Shown: positions 1 to 6,302 of the stretch, piece after piece
How positions within the stretch are numbered: position 1 is the stretch's first letter
Layout of the letters: every line of letters begins with the position of its first letter
From: Pasteurellaceae bacterium
Lineage (GTDB): Bacteria; Pseudomonadota; Gammaproteobacteria; Enterobacterales; Pasteurellaceae
Direction of reading: 5' to 3'
Assembly: GCA_900756875.1 (NCBI GenBank)
Contig: CAAELW010000189.1
Coordinates: 1-14,162, forward strand
Length of the DNA: 14,162 nt
Position numbers and translations under genes: made by a program
Notes under the pieces: generated by a model
The model's database searches: none
Told to the model about the DNA's origin: nothing
What the model saw: only the letters and a program-made list of their open reading frames with translations

Positions 1-771
1 CCTTATTTGAAAAGTTTTACCATTGAAAAAATTGTAGTGCGCCAACCCCAATTACGTTGGGTGGTTTCTCCAGAATTAACAACGCTCAAAAACATTAAAA
101 TTTTGGATACCTCTCGTCGTGCGAAATATCTCATTATTCATACAGAAAAAGGTTATATCATTGGTCATTTAGGGATGTCTGGCTCTGTTCGAATCGTGCC
201 GCACGATAATCCTATTGATAAACACGATCACCTTGATATTGTGATGAATAATGGGAAATTACTGCGTTATAACGACCCGAGACGCTTCGGTGCATGGTTA
301 TGGACAGAAAGCTTAGATGACTTTCATCTTTTCCTAAAACTTGGCCCTGAACCGCTTTCAGATGAATTTAATGCGGAATACCTTTTTAAAAAATCACGTA
401 AGAAATCGACCGCACTTAAAACCTTTTTAATGGATAATGCTGTCGTCGTGGGCGTAGGAAATATTTATGCCAATGAAACGCTCTTTTTATGTGGTTTACA
501 CCCAATGAAATTAGCTGAAAACCTCACGAGAAACCAATGTGCCTTGCTCGTTGAAACGATTAAAAACGTATTAGCGAAGGCCATTACACAAGGTGGAACA
601 ACATTAAAAGATTTCTTACAGCCAGATGGTCGCCCTGGTTATTTTGCGCAGGAATTGTTAGTGTACGGAAACAAAGATAAACCTTGCCCCAAATGTGGCA
701 CTAAGATTGAAAGCATGATTATTGGACAACGCAATAGCTTTTATTGCCCACATTGTCAGAAAAAGAAATAG
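1..771 (+). CDS. mutM: Formamidopyrimidine-DNA glycosylase, 5' end missing
   Basis: This base-excision repair enzyme removes 8-oxoguanine and other oxidised purines and nicks the abasic site. The frame is open from base 1 (Pro-Tyr-Leu-Lys...). By comparison with the E. coli protein about 15 N-terminal residues are missing, including the catalytic N-terminal Pro and following Glu, so the true start lies outside the window. Visible hallmarks are RRAKYL with the conserved catalytic-site Lys, the HLGMSGS and KHDHLD motifs, [25 protein letters not shown], and a C-terminal zinc finger of the form CPKC-X16-CPHC with the conserved Arg in QRNSF. The restored length of about 271 residues is normal for the family. 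The stop codon forms part of a hairpin shared with the convergent gene. An uptake core lies inside the gene at 409-417. Assignment is very secure; only the start is unseen. Confidence 0.97.
   Translation, partial: PYLKSFTIEKIVVRQPQLRWVVSPELTTLKNIKILDTSRRAKYLIIHTEKGYIIGHLGMSGSVRIVPHDNPIDKHDHLDIVMNNGKLLRYNDPRRFGAWLWTESLDDFHLFLKLGPEPLSDEFNAEYLFKKSRKKSTALKTFLMDNAVVVGVGNIYANETLFLCGLHPMKLAENLTRNQCALLVETIKNVLAKAITQGGTTLKDFLQPDGRPGYFAQELLVYGNKDKPCPKCGTKIESMIIGQRNSFYCPHCQKKK
409..417 (-). repeat. DNA uptake signal core (ACCGCACTT)
   Basis: This is a perfect complement of the Haemophilus uptake core AAGTGCGGT, inside mutM, where it encodes part of Ser-Thr-Ala-Leu. It is recognised during natural transformation of the Hin-type Pasteurellaceae. 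Confidence 0.9.
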
Positions 772-794
772 GCGTGATACACGCCTATGTTTTA
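769..794. terminator. Bidirectional terminator between mutM and the DUF554 gene
   Basis: TAGGCGTG (769-776) and CACGCCTA (780-787) form a perfect 8-bp stem with a 3-nt ATA loop. On the + strand it is followed by TGTTTT, and on the - strand by a run rich in T (complement of the AAAAAGAAA end of mutM). The stem includes the mutM stop codon, and the T stretch runs into the stop codon of the opposing gene, so both convergent genes appear to end here. Confidence 0.8.
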
Positions 795-1514
795 GAAAAA
801 AGTACTCCAAAAATGAGAAATCGGCATGACAAGGAAAAGAGCCGGCAGCATATTCGCCACATGGAACATTTGGATATTACAAATGCGAAAGCCCGCCGCT
901 ATCATTAGCATACCGCCTACCGCAGCAAAATCACCTCGCATTTCAGGTGTCACAAAAGGAATAATAAACACCGCAGAATAAGCTAAGATCACTTGAACCA
1001 ATGTTTGTGGCACAAAAATACTTGCCACAGAAATGCCGAGTGATGTGGCAAAGATCATCGCGGTGAAAAAATCTAAAAAAGATTTCACAATGAGGATATC
1101 AAAATTACCCGTCATCCCCTCATTCATCGCCCCGAAAATCCCCGTTCCACTAAATGAAAACAAAACCACAATCGCAACAAATTTAGATAAGAACTCTTCT
1201 TGGCTATGCATGCTACTTGGTGTATCAGGGAACATCTTTTCAACAAGACCTTTCGCTGATGAGGCAAGTTTATTGATCCCGTGCTCTAATAAAAGCAACT
1301 CGCCAATTATCGTCCCTAATAACACCGATAAAATCATTGCAGGCATATTGGTGGTTTTCGCCACCATCACAATGCCCATGCCCATCGAACACAAGCCAAA
1401 GATTAAAGTGAGATTAGTGCGTAAACGCTCTGGGATTCGACCACCTAGCATCGAGCCAATGACTGCCCCACTAATAATCGCCAGTGCATTGATATAAGGT
1501 CCGATAATCATCAT
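792..1514 (-). CDS. DUF554 / YqgA-like integral membrane protein
   Basis: This is a 240-residue, strongly hydrophobic protein of the DUF554 family (E. coli YqgA type); its transport or signalling role is not established. The sequence shows about seven membrane segments, for example around residues 8-24, 34-52, 58-75, 112-130, 145-168, 172-188 and 198-232. The family-like stretch FSGTGIFGAMNEGMTGN follows the third or fourth segment. Two ATG codons are adjacent at 1514 and 1511. The GGAG ribosome site (1519-1522) is 4 nt from the first and 7 nt from the second, so translation may begin at 1511. A TATAAT -10 box lies just upstream. It is transcribed alone, converging on mutM. I am confident of the family and can give no function. 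Confidence 0.88.
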   Translation of the reverse strand: MMIIGPYINALAIISGAVIGSMLGGRIPERLRTNLTLIFGLCSMGMGIVMVAKTTNMPAMILSVLLGTIIGELLLLEHGINKLASSAKGLVEKMFPDTPSSMHSQEEFLSKFVAIVVLFSFSGTGIFGAMNEGMTGNFDILIVKSFLDFFTAMIFATSLGISVASIFVPQTLVQVILAYSAVFIIPFVTPEMRGDFAAVGGMLMIAAGFRICNIQMFHVANMLPALFLVMPISHFWSTFF

Positions 1515-1538
1515 TCTTCTCCAAATTAAACTGCTTCT

Positions 1539-1567
1539 ATTATACGAAAAACGCGATGAAAATCGAC
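1539..1567 (-). promoter_or_regulatory. Probable promoter of the DUF554 gene
   Basis: Read on the - strand there is a perfect TATAAT (1539-1544) 24 nt upstream of the ATG at 1514. No good -35 hexamer lies 16-18 bp upstream (GTCGAT at 1562-1567 is poor), and the region overlaps an uptake core. The -10 box is convincing and the -35 is not. Confidence 0.5.
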
Positions 1568-1574
1568 CGCACTT
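1566..1574 (-). repeat. DNA uptake signal core (ACCGCACTT)
   Basis: A perfect uptake core sits between the DUF554 promoter and the adhesin terminator. It is the last perfect core before the uptake-sequence-free adhesin gene. Confidence 0.9.
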
Positions 1575-1584
1575 TTAGCAATAA

Positions 1585-1610
1585 AAAAGGCATGGTTCCC
1601 CATGCCTTTT
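1585..1610 (-). terminator. Rho-independent terminator of the adhesin gene
   Basis: AAAAGGCATGG (1585-1595) pairs with CCATGCCTTTT (1600-1610) around a TTCC loop, an 11-bp stem. On the - strand the hairpin lies 16 nt after the adhesin stop and is followed by TTTTTTATT, a classic intrinsic terminator. The symmetric A/T flanks could also stop + strand transcription. Confidence 0.88.
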
Positions 1611-1626
1611 GTTCATTAACGATAAA

Positions 1627-4600
1627 TTACCAGTGGTAACCTGCACCTACTGCTACACCCACTTTACCTTGAGTATCGCTAGTACCTGCTAAACGAATAA
1701 TAATTTTACCGTTATCTGAAATACGTGACATACCTAATGCCACTGCATTTTGACCTTGGTAATTACCCGCTGCCACAGATACCATGCTCTTACCTGGAAT
1801 GTAAGCTTGTGGTAATTGAGAAGCCGCTAATGCGCTTGCTGTACCTGCATTGACACGTTTACCTAACTTATTCACTTGACCATTTAAGTGGTTGATCTTG
1901 TTATTCATGTCAGCTTTTACTTCGTGTAATTGGCTACCGTTTACCGCATCAGTACTGTCTGCTGCAATGCGCCCTGGTGCAACATTGGTAATTTGTTTAT
2001 TACCTGCATCAATACCATTTTTAGTCATACTTGGACCATTTTTAATGGTGACGCCATTGCTATCAATCACAGTATCACCCGCAGTGAATTTATTCGCTGT
2101 TACGCTTTCCACTTTAAGGTTTTTCTTGATACCAACACGAACATTACCGCTCTTATCAATGTTTGTCATCACATTATCGCCACCATCAAACTCACTCCAG
2201 TTTGTGTTGCTATCTGCGCCTTTCACATTGATTTGGCTATTTAATTTCGCACCGTAAACATCGCCTACGTTTGCGCCAAATTTTAAGCCATCGCTTAATG
2301 TTGCGATAGTTTCGCCACCAAAGTTCATACGATTTGGTGTTTTACCATCAAGATTTGGTGCTGCATCTTTACCACTCACCACTGTAATTGGCGTTGAGTT
2401 ATCACCTTCGCCAAGATTAATCGTTGTGGTATTCACTGTTTTTGCGGTGACATTTTCAGCTTTCAAGTCTTTTGTGGTTGAAATGGTAAAATTCATACCA
2501 TCTTGCTTAATTTTGATATTTTGTCCTGCGATATAAGTCACGGTATTACCCGGGCTTACCTTTTGAACAGTTTCACCTTCAGCTTCACCACCGTCTTTAT
2601 TCACAGTGACATTCCAACCAGAATTATTGATTGCATTCGCAACAGTGGTTGCATTCACTAATTTTGCTCCATCTACAGGTGCATCAATTTTCCCTGTTGA
2701 ATTAGGTGTTAAATTAGTGGTCGCTACAGCATTATAAAGTTGGCTACCGTTTATCGCATCTTTGCTATCTGCATTCACATCACCATCTGCTACATTGCTA
2801 ATTTTATTACCCGCAGCATCAATACCTGCTTTAGTTACACTCGGGCCACCATCAATTTTTAAACCATCATTGTTAATGGTTGTATCACCTGCTTTAACAC
2901 TATTAACTTTGATATCTTTGTTTAATTTAACTGTAACTTTATCATCAGCTGCTTCAGTGGTGATGTTGTCATCACCATTAATCGCGACGGTTGAACCTAA
3001 TTTTTCCACATTAGTTGAACCGCTATCACCAGTAAAAGTTAAACCTTTGTTAGTGACAATATCGTGAGCATCAACACCTTTTTTGATATCGTCTTTCGTC
3101 TTATCTGACAAATCAATCTCATAATTGGTCACTGTTGTATCACCATCTAAAGCTGGTGTACCTTTTGTTACTTTTAATGCATCAGAACCGCTTGTCACAC
3201 TCGCTGATGTATCAACGGCATCAATTGTATAAATACTTTCACCATTAGGGCCTGTAGTTTCATTAACTTTCGTGTTCTTACCTGCTTCCACTTTAGTTTT
3301 AGCGGCATTAACAGCTTTATTCAATTGTGAAACATTTACAGCATCAGTATCATCAGTACCAGCAGCTACACCTGTGATTTTATTGCCAGCGGCATTAATA
3401 CCTGCTTTAGTTACGCTTGGACCACCATCAATTTTTAAACCATCATTGTTAATGGTTGTATCACCTGCTTTTAGGCCATCTTTTGTTAAAGCAACATCAT
3501 CACCAACTTTTACACCATCTTTATTTAAAACGGTATCGCCAGCTTTTACACTATCAACGTTGATGTTTTTAGCCAATTTAATTTCTAACTTATCCTTGCC
3601 ATCTGCCACCACGCCAATGTTACCGTTAGAAAGTTTGCTCTCATCAGTTTCACCACCAACTAATTTAACTGTTTCACCTAACTTACGTGTTACATTAGTG
3701 CCAGTATCACCAGCAAAGGTTAATGGCATATTACGTACTTTATTAATTGCATCAGCCACATCACCTGCAGTTGCAATATTATTTGGGTTGGCCGCTGTTG
3801 CATTGCCTGCTGCATCAGTCGTGATATTTGTTGTATTCACATCAAATTTCACAATAGTGCCATTATCCGCATCAGTTACATTTACGGTTGTTAAATTACC
3901 ATCTTTAAAATTCACAAAACCATTGTTATTGATTCGTGATTTAGAAGTACCATTTTGTTGTACGTTGAAGCCACTATAAGTTAATACGGTATAAAGCTGT
4001 GAACCATTAATTGCATCAGTTGAATTAGCAGTAACACGACCCGCACCAACATTTTGAATTTGACGTTCAAAACCTTCTTTACCAACAGAAACAGCACCAA
4101 GCGAATTATTAGCTAGACCTGCTTTAAACTGTTTATTTTCACTCACACCATTATCATTTTTGAAAGCGGCTTCATGGGCGGTTCCACCGAAAACATTGCC
4201 ACCTGCCACACTATCTTTACCTAGTGCAACTGAATTTTGTACCGTTGCATTAGCTGATGAACCAATTGCGACACCATCAGCTGCCGAGCCAGCTGCGCCC
4301 TTACCGATAGCAATAGATGCTTGTTCCGAAGCATTAGCATTATTACCTATTGCGATACCATAAATGCCACTAACATTTGCATTTGCCCCCGTAGCAACGC
4401 CTGCATAAGCAGAAGAGGCAGTATGGCCAATGGCCACGCCTAACTCTTTAGCATCTGTATTAGAACCTAGTGCTGTCGAGTTAGTAACGGCTTTAGCATT
4501 TGTACCCACTGCAGTAGCATTACCACCATTAGCATGGGTCGCAAAACCAATCGCTGTAGAATTTGAAAAATTACTGGTTGCATTATTACCTAATGAAACG

Positions 4601-5832
4601 CCATTAACTGCGCTTGATTTCGCATCTGGGCCAATTGCAATAGAATTAACTGCCGTTGCACCATTATTATTTTTATTTCCCTCAACAGTAGATTTAACCG
4701 AGAAATAACGAATTTTTTCAATTTCTGCCATCGCAGCATAAAGCTGAGAACCATTGATGGCATCAGTTGAATTTGCGGAAATATCACCTGGTGATAAGTT
4801 GATGAGTTGACGTTCATAACCTTTTTTACCAATGGAAACAACGTCCCCTGCGATAGTATTTGCACCACCAGCCCAAGTATAGGTTGTCCCTAAAATAGTA
4901 CGAGTAGTATAGGCAACCCCTGCTTTATCCGTCGCAGAACCACCACCAATCGCAACAGAGTTTGCAAACGATGCATTAGCCCCAGTACCAACAGCGACAG
5001 CATTCGTTTTTTGAGCTGCAGCCAATGAACCTAATGCTAATGAAAGATCCCCAGATTTTGTTTTTGTTCCTAATGATACAGCAGCCTCACCAGCAATCGT
5101 ATTCATCCAACGGGGACTTTGAAGATCCCCTCCAGTTAAATCTTTAAATGCTTGTTGAACCGTTCCCGTTTTATCTTGGCCATTAGTATTGATATAAGTC
5201 GTTTGTGTAGCCGCTGCTTTATCAGTATCATCCCCACCAATCGCAACCGATGCATTACCATAAGAAACAACATTACCGCCAATCGCAATTGATTGATCGC
5301 CTCGAGCCCATGCGCCTTCAGTAATAGAACCACCATATATCTCCGCTTTATCAGCTCTAATGCCAGCTCCAATAGCAATAGACTGGTTTACTCGTACAAC
5401 AGAAGTGCTATCGCCAACTTGAGCATTTTGACCGATGAGAATATTACGACTACCCGCTGTTCCACCATAATTTCCTGTGCCATCACCAATCAGCACACTA
5501 TTGTCATAACGACCATTTACGCCATAACCAATAGCGGTAGTACTTCCACCGCTTGCTGATGTGGCACTGTTCCCAACCGCAATACTAAAAGGATGTACAT
5601 TTGTAGGCGCATTGCTTCCATCCCCCACAATCACTTGCGCTTGCGCCGGCATCATCACTGCAGATAAAGAAAGTGCAAATGCAGAAAGTTTAAAAAGAGA
5701 AGATAAACGTGTTTCGCTTGTTACACGTTGTTCTGAGTTTGAAGAAGCTTTTACGGCTCCTTTCGCTAATTCTGATGTGACGACGAAAGATTGTGTCGTT
5801 TTGTTCCAAATAATCTTAAATACTTTGTTCAT
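1627..5832 (-). CDS. Trimeric autotransporter adhesin (Hia/YadA type), 1401 aa
   Basis: This type V secreted surface protein of the Hia/Hsf/YadA/UspA class is expected to trimerise in the outer membrane and bind host cells or matrix. Residues 1-25 (MNKVFKIIWNKTTQSFVVTS...) are an ESPR extended signal region, followed by a hydrophobic core and likely cleavage after AQA at 65. Head block 1 (about 80-340) and head block 2 (about 395-590) carry repeated SIAIG/SVALG beta-roll units. Each ends in a VSIGKxGxER element and a neck, STDAINGSQLY (354-365 and 603-614). The stalk has two LTFxGD...NV...KLG...TV modules (about 704 and 931), KAGDT repeats and three more neck motifs (about 828-837, 1022-1033 and 1292-1302). 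Single Trp motifs occur at 1073 and 1212. Residues 1330-1401 form the YadA membrane anchor, ending in GAGYHW with a terminal aromatic residue. An RGD lies at 177-179. GGGAG (5842-5846) is 9 nt from the ATG. No frameshift or repeat-tract phase switch is visible. The ligand cannot be predicted. Confidence 0.96.
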   Translation of the reverse strand: MNKVFKIIWNKTTQSFVVTSELAKGAVKASSNSEQRVTSETRLSSLFKLSAFALSLSAVMMPAQAQVIVGDGSNAPTNVHPFSIAVGNSATSASGGSTTAIGYGVNGRYDNSVLIGDGTGNYGGTAGSRNILIGQNAQVGDSTSVVRVNQSIAIGAGIRADKAEIYGGSITEGAWARGDQSIAIGGNVVSYGNASVAIGGDDTDKAAATQTTYINTNGQDKTGTVQQAFKDLTGGDLQSPRWMNTIAGEAAVSLGTKTKSGDLSLALGSLAAAQKTNAVAVGTGANASFANSVAIGGGSATDKAGVAYTTRTILGTTYTWAGGANTIAGDVVSIGKKGYERQLINLSPGDISANSTDAINGSQLYAAMAEIEKIRYFSVKSTVEGNKNNNGATAVNSIAIGPDAKSSAVNGVSLGNNATSNFSNSTAIGFATHANGGNATAVGTNAKAVTNSTALGSNTDAKELGVAIGHTASSAYAGVATGANANVSGIYGIAIGNNANASEQASIAIGKGAAGSAADGVAIGSSANATVQNSVALGKDSVAGGNVFGGTAHEAAFKNDNGVSENKQFKAGLANNSLGAVSVGKEGFERQIQNVGAGRVTANSTDAINGSQLYTVLTYSGFNVQQNGTSKSRINNNGFVNFKDGNLTTVNVTDADNGTIVKFDVNTTNITTDAAGNATAANPNNIATAGDVADAINKVRNMPLTFAGDTGTNVTRKLGETVKLVGGETDESKLSNGNIGVVADGKDKLEIKLAKNINVDSVKAGDTVLNKDGVKVGDDVALTKDGLKAGDTTINNDGLKIDGGPSVTKAGINAAGNKITGVAAGTDDTDAVNVSQLNKAVNAAKTKVEAGKNTKVNETTGPNGESIYTIDAVDTSASVTSGSDALKVTKGTPALDGDTTVTNYEIDLSDKTKDDIKKGVDAHDIVTNKGLTFTGDSGSTNVEKLGSTVAINGDDNITTEAADDKVTVKLNKDIKVNSVKAGDTTINNDGLKIDGGPSVTKAGIDAAGNKISNVADGDVNADSKDAINGSQLYNAVATTNLTPNSTGKIDAPVDGAKLVNATTVANAINNSGWNVTVNKDGGEAEGETVQKVSPGNTVTYIAGQNIKIKQDGMNFTISTTKDLKAENVTAKTVNTTTINLGEGDNSTPITVVSGKDAAPNLDGKTPNRMNFGGETIATLSDGLKFGANVGDVYGAKLNSQINVKGADSNTNWSEFDGGDNVMTNIDKSGNVRVGIKKNLKVESVTANKFTAGDTVIDSNGVTIKNGPSMTKNGIDAGNKQITNVAPGRIAADSTDAVNGSQLHEVKADMNNKINHLNGQVNKLGKRVNAGTASALAASQLPQAYIPGKSMVSVAAGNYQGQNAVALGMSRISDNGKIIIRLAGTSDTQGKVGVAVGAGYHW
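2801..2895 (-). repeat. Adhesin stalk direct repeat, copy 1
   Basis: This 95-bp segment matches 3377-3471 at 88 of 95 positions, and the 50 bp at 2846-2895 are identical to 3422-3471. It encodes the AGDTTINNDGLKIDGG unit and following SVTKAG(I) residues. The copies are 576 bp apart, which is 192 codons exactly. Confidence 0.93.
3377..3471 (-). repeat. Adhesin stalk direct repeat, copy 2
   Basis: This is the partner of 2801-2895, in the same orientation and reading frame. The seven mismatches all lie in the half nearer 3377. The identical 50-bp half points to recent duplication or gene conversion. Confidence 0.93.
3991..4026 (-). repeat. Adhesin neck direct repeat, copy 1
   Basis: This 36-bp segment encodes the neck motif that ends head block 2 (NSTDAINGSQLY). 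It matches 4738-4773 with three mismatches. The copies are 747 bp apart (249 codons), so whole head-neck blocks appear duplicated. Confidence 0.8.
4738..4773 (-). repeat. Adhesin neck direct repeat, copy 2
   Basis: This segment encodes the neck motif that ends head block 1 and is the partner of 3991-4026 in the same frame. Confidence 0.8.
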
Positions 5833-5914
5833 AAAAAATTTCTCCCAAAAACAAGCTAAGTGGTCGCTAAGCTCAATTAATACAAACTAACCGAATAAGT
5901 AATAAAGTTCGGAG

Positions 5915-5942
5915 AGTATAGCTGACACCGGTATAAGATCAA
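5915..5942 (-). promoter_or_regulatory. Probable sigma-70 promoter of the adhesin gene
   Basis: On the - strand, TTGATC (5937-5942, 4 of 6 to the -35 consensus) and TATACT (5915-5920, 5 of 6 to the -10) are separated by 16 bp. Transcription would start near 5908 and give a leader of about 75 nt. No repeat tract that would cause phase variation lies in the spacer. Confidence 0.65.
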
Positions 5943-6110
5943 GAAAATGTTTGCTTTTTACACTATTTTTTACAAAAAATTTACATTTTAACGTTTGCGT
6001 AAAAATGAGTATTAGAAAAAATCGTTAGGAATGGCTAATCACAAGGATTTAATCCCCCTCAAACAAGTAAAAAATAAACTAAAAATTGACCGCACTCCCC
6101 CGTCTTCATC

Positions 6111-6126
6111 TACCACTTTATGAGTA
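6111..6126 (+). promoter_or_regulatory. NarL/NarP-type 7-2-7 binding site upstream of nrfA
   Basis: TACCACT-TT-ATGAGTA fits the inverted heptamer consensus TACYYMT-NN-AKRRGTA at 13 of 14 informative positions; only the fifth base of the left heptamer deviates. NarP in Haemophilus and NarL/NarP in E. coli activate nrf operons from such paired heptamers. The centre (6118.5) is 30 bp upstream of the FNR box centre. From memory, the corresponding distance in E. coli nrfA is about 33 bp. Confidence 0.7.
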
Positions 6127-6141
6127 TTTTAATTTTAAAGT

Positions 6142-6155
6142 TTGATCAACCTCAA
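6142..6155 (+). promoter_or_regulatory. FNR box of the nrfA promoter
   Basis: TTGAT-CAAC-CTCAA matches the FNR consensus TTGAT-N4-ATCAA at 9 of 10 fixed positions. It sits exactly at the centre of a perfect 9-bp inverted repeat, AAAGTTTGA (6137-6145) and TCAAACTTT (6152-6160). This predicts anaerobic activation of nrfABCD by FNR. The nearest good -10 hexamer puts its centre at about -38 to -40, close to the class II position of -41.5. Confidence 0.8.
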
Positions 6156-6173
6156 ACTTTTGAAAAAAAACCG

Positions 6174-6179
6174 TATAAA
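6174..6179 (+). promoter_or_regulatory. Candidate -10 box of nrfA
   Basis: TATAAA matches the -10 consensus at 5 of 6 positions and is the best hexamer downstream of the FNR box. No -35 is expected at an FNR-dependent promoter. Transcription would begin near 6186-6188. Weaker alternatives are TATCTT (6196-6201) and TATGCT (6201-6206), which would put FNR near -60 to -65. Confidence 0.5.
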
Positions 6180-6302
6180 AACTACTACTTTTTGGTATCT
6201 TATGCTTGCGTTGAGCCATTTTTATGAGTGAATTCAAAAGCTTAATAGGAATTGTTCGCATTTTAAATTGTTTTTTTATTCTTTCCTAATGGAGTGATTA
6301 TC

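Larger units (their letters stand above)
5833..6302. other. AT-rich divergent intergenic region, adhesin / nrfA
   Basis: These 470 bp separate the adhesin from nrfA and contain no credible gene. The left part holds the adhesin promoter and, just upstream of it, three TTTACA units about 11-12 bp apart (5955-5985) within A/T tracts, which may bend DNA or act as an UP element. A one-mismatch uptake core (ACCGCACTC, 6089-6097) lies in the middle. The right part holds the NarP-like site, FNR box and nrfA promoter, then a leader of about 115 nt without an obvious hairpin. Confidence 0.8.

Noticed and set aside
1033..1497. 154-residue + strand frame opposite the DUF554 gene
   Set aside because: The - strand frame is a clear DUF554 membrane protein with a ribosome site and promoter. 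The + strand frame has no family features.
1892..5559. Long + strand open frames opposite the adhesin (for example 235 residues at 3272-3979)
   Set aside because: They are antisense shadows of a repetitive, Ala/Thr/Asn-rich gene. They lack ribosome sites and recognisable motifs.
1627..5832. CRISPR-like or tandem-repeat array in the adhesin gene
   Set aside because: The repeats are protein-module repeats of differing length in one open frame. There are no identical short repeats with regular spacers.
6006..6029. Seven-codon reading frame (MSIRKNR) in the divergent intergenic region
   Set aside because: It has no ribosome site or other supporting feature and is expected by chance in AT-rich DNA.
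6183..6197. Second NarP-like heptamer pair near the nrfA start site
   Set aside because: The two heptamers would be 1 nt apart and the second fits at only 5 of 7 positions.
5833..6302. Phase-variation repeat controlling the adhesin
   Set aside because: No di-, tri- or tetranucleotide repeat of useful length lies in the adhesin promoter or at its 5' end. ACT x3 at 6181-6189 is too short and is on the nrfA side.
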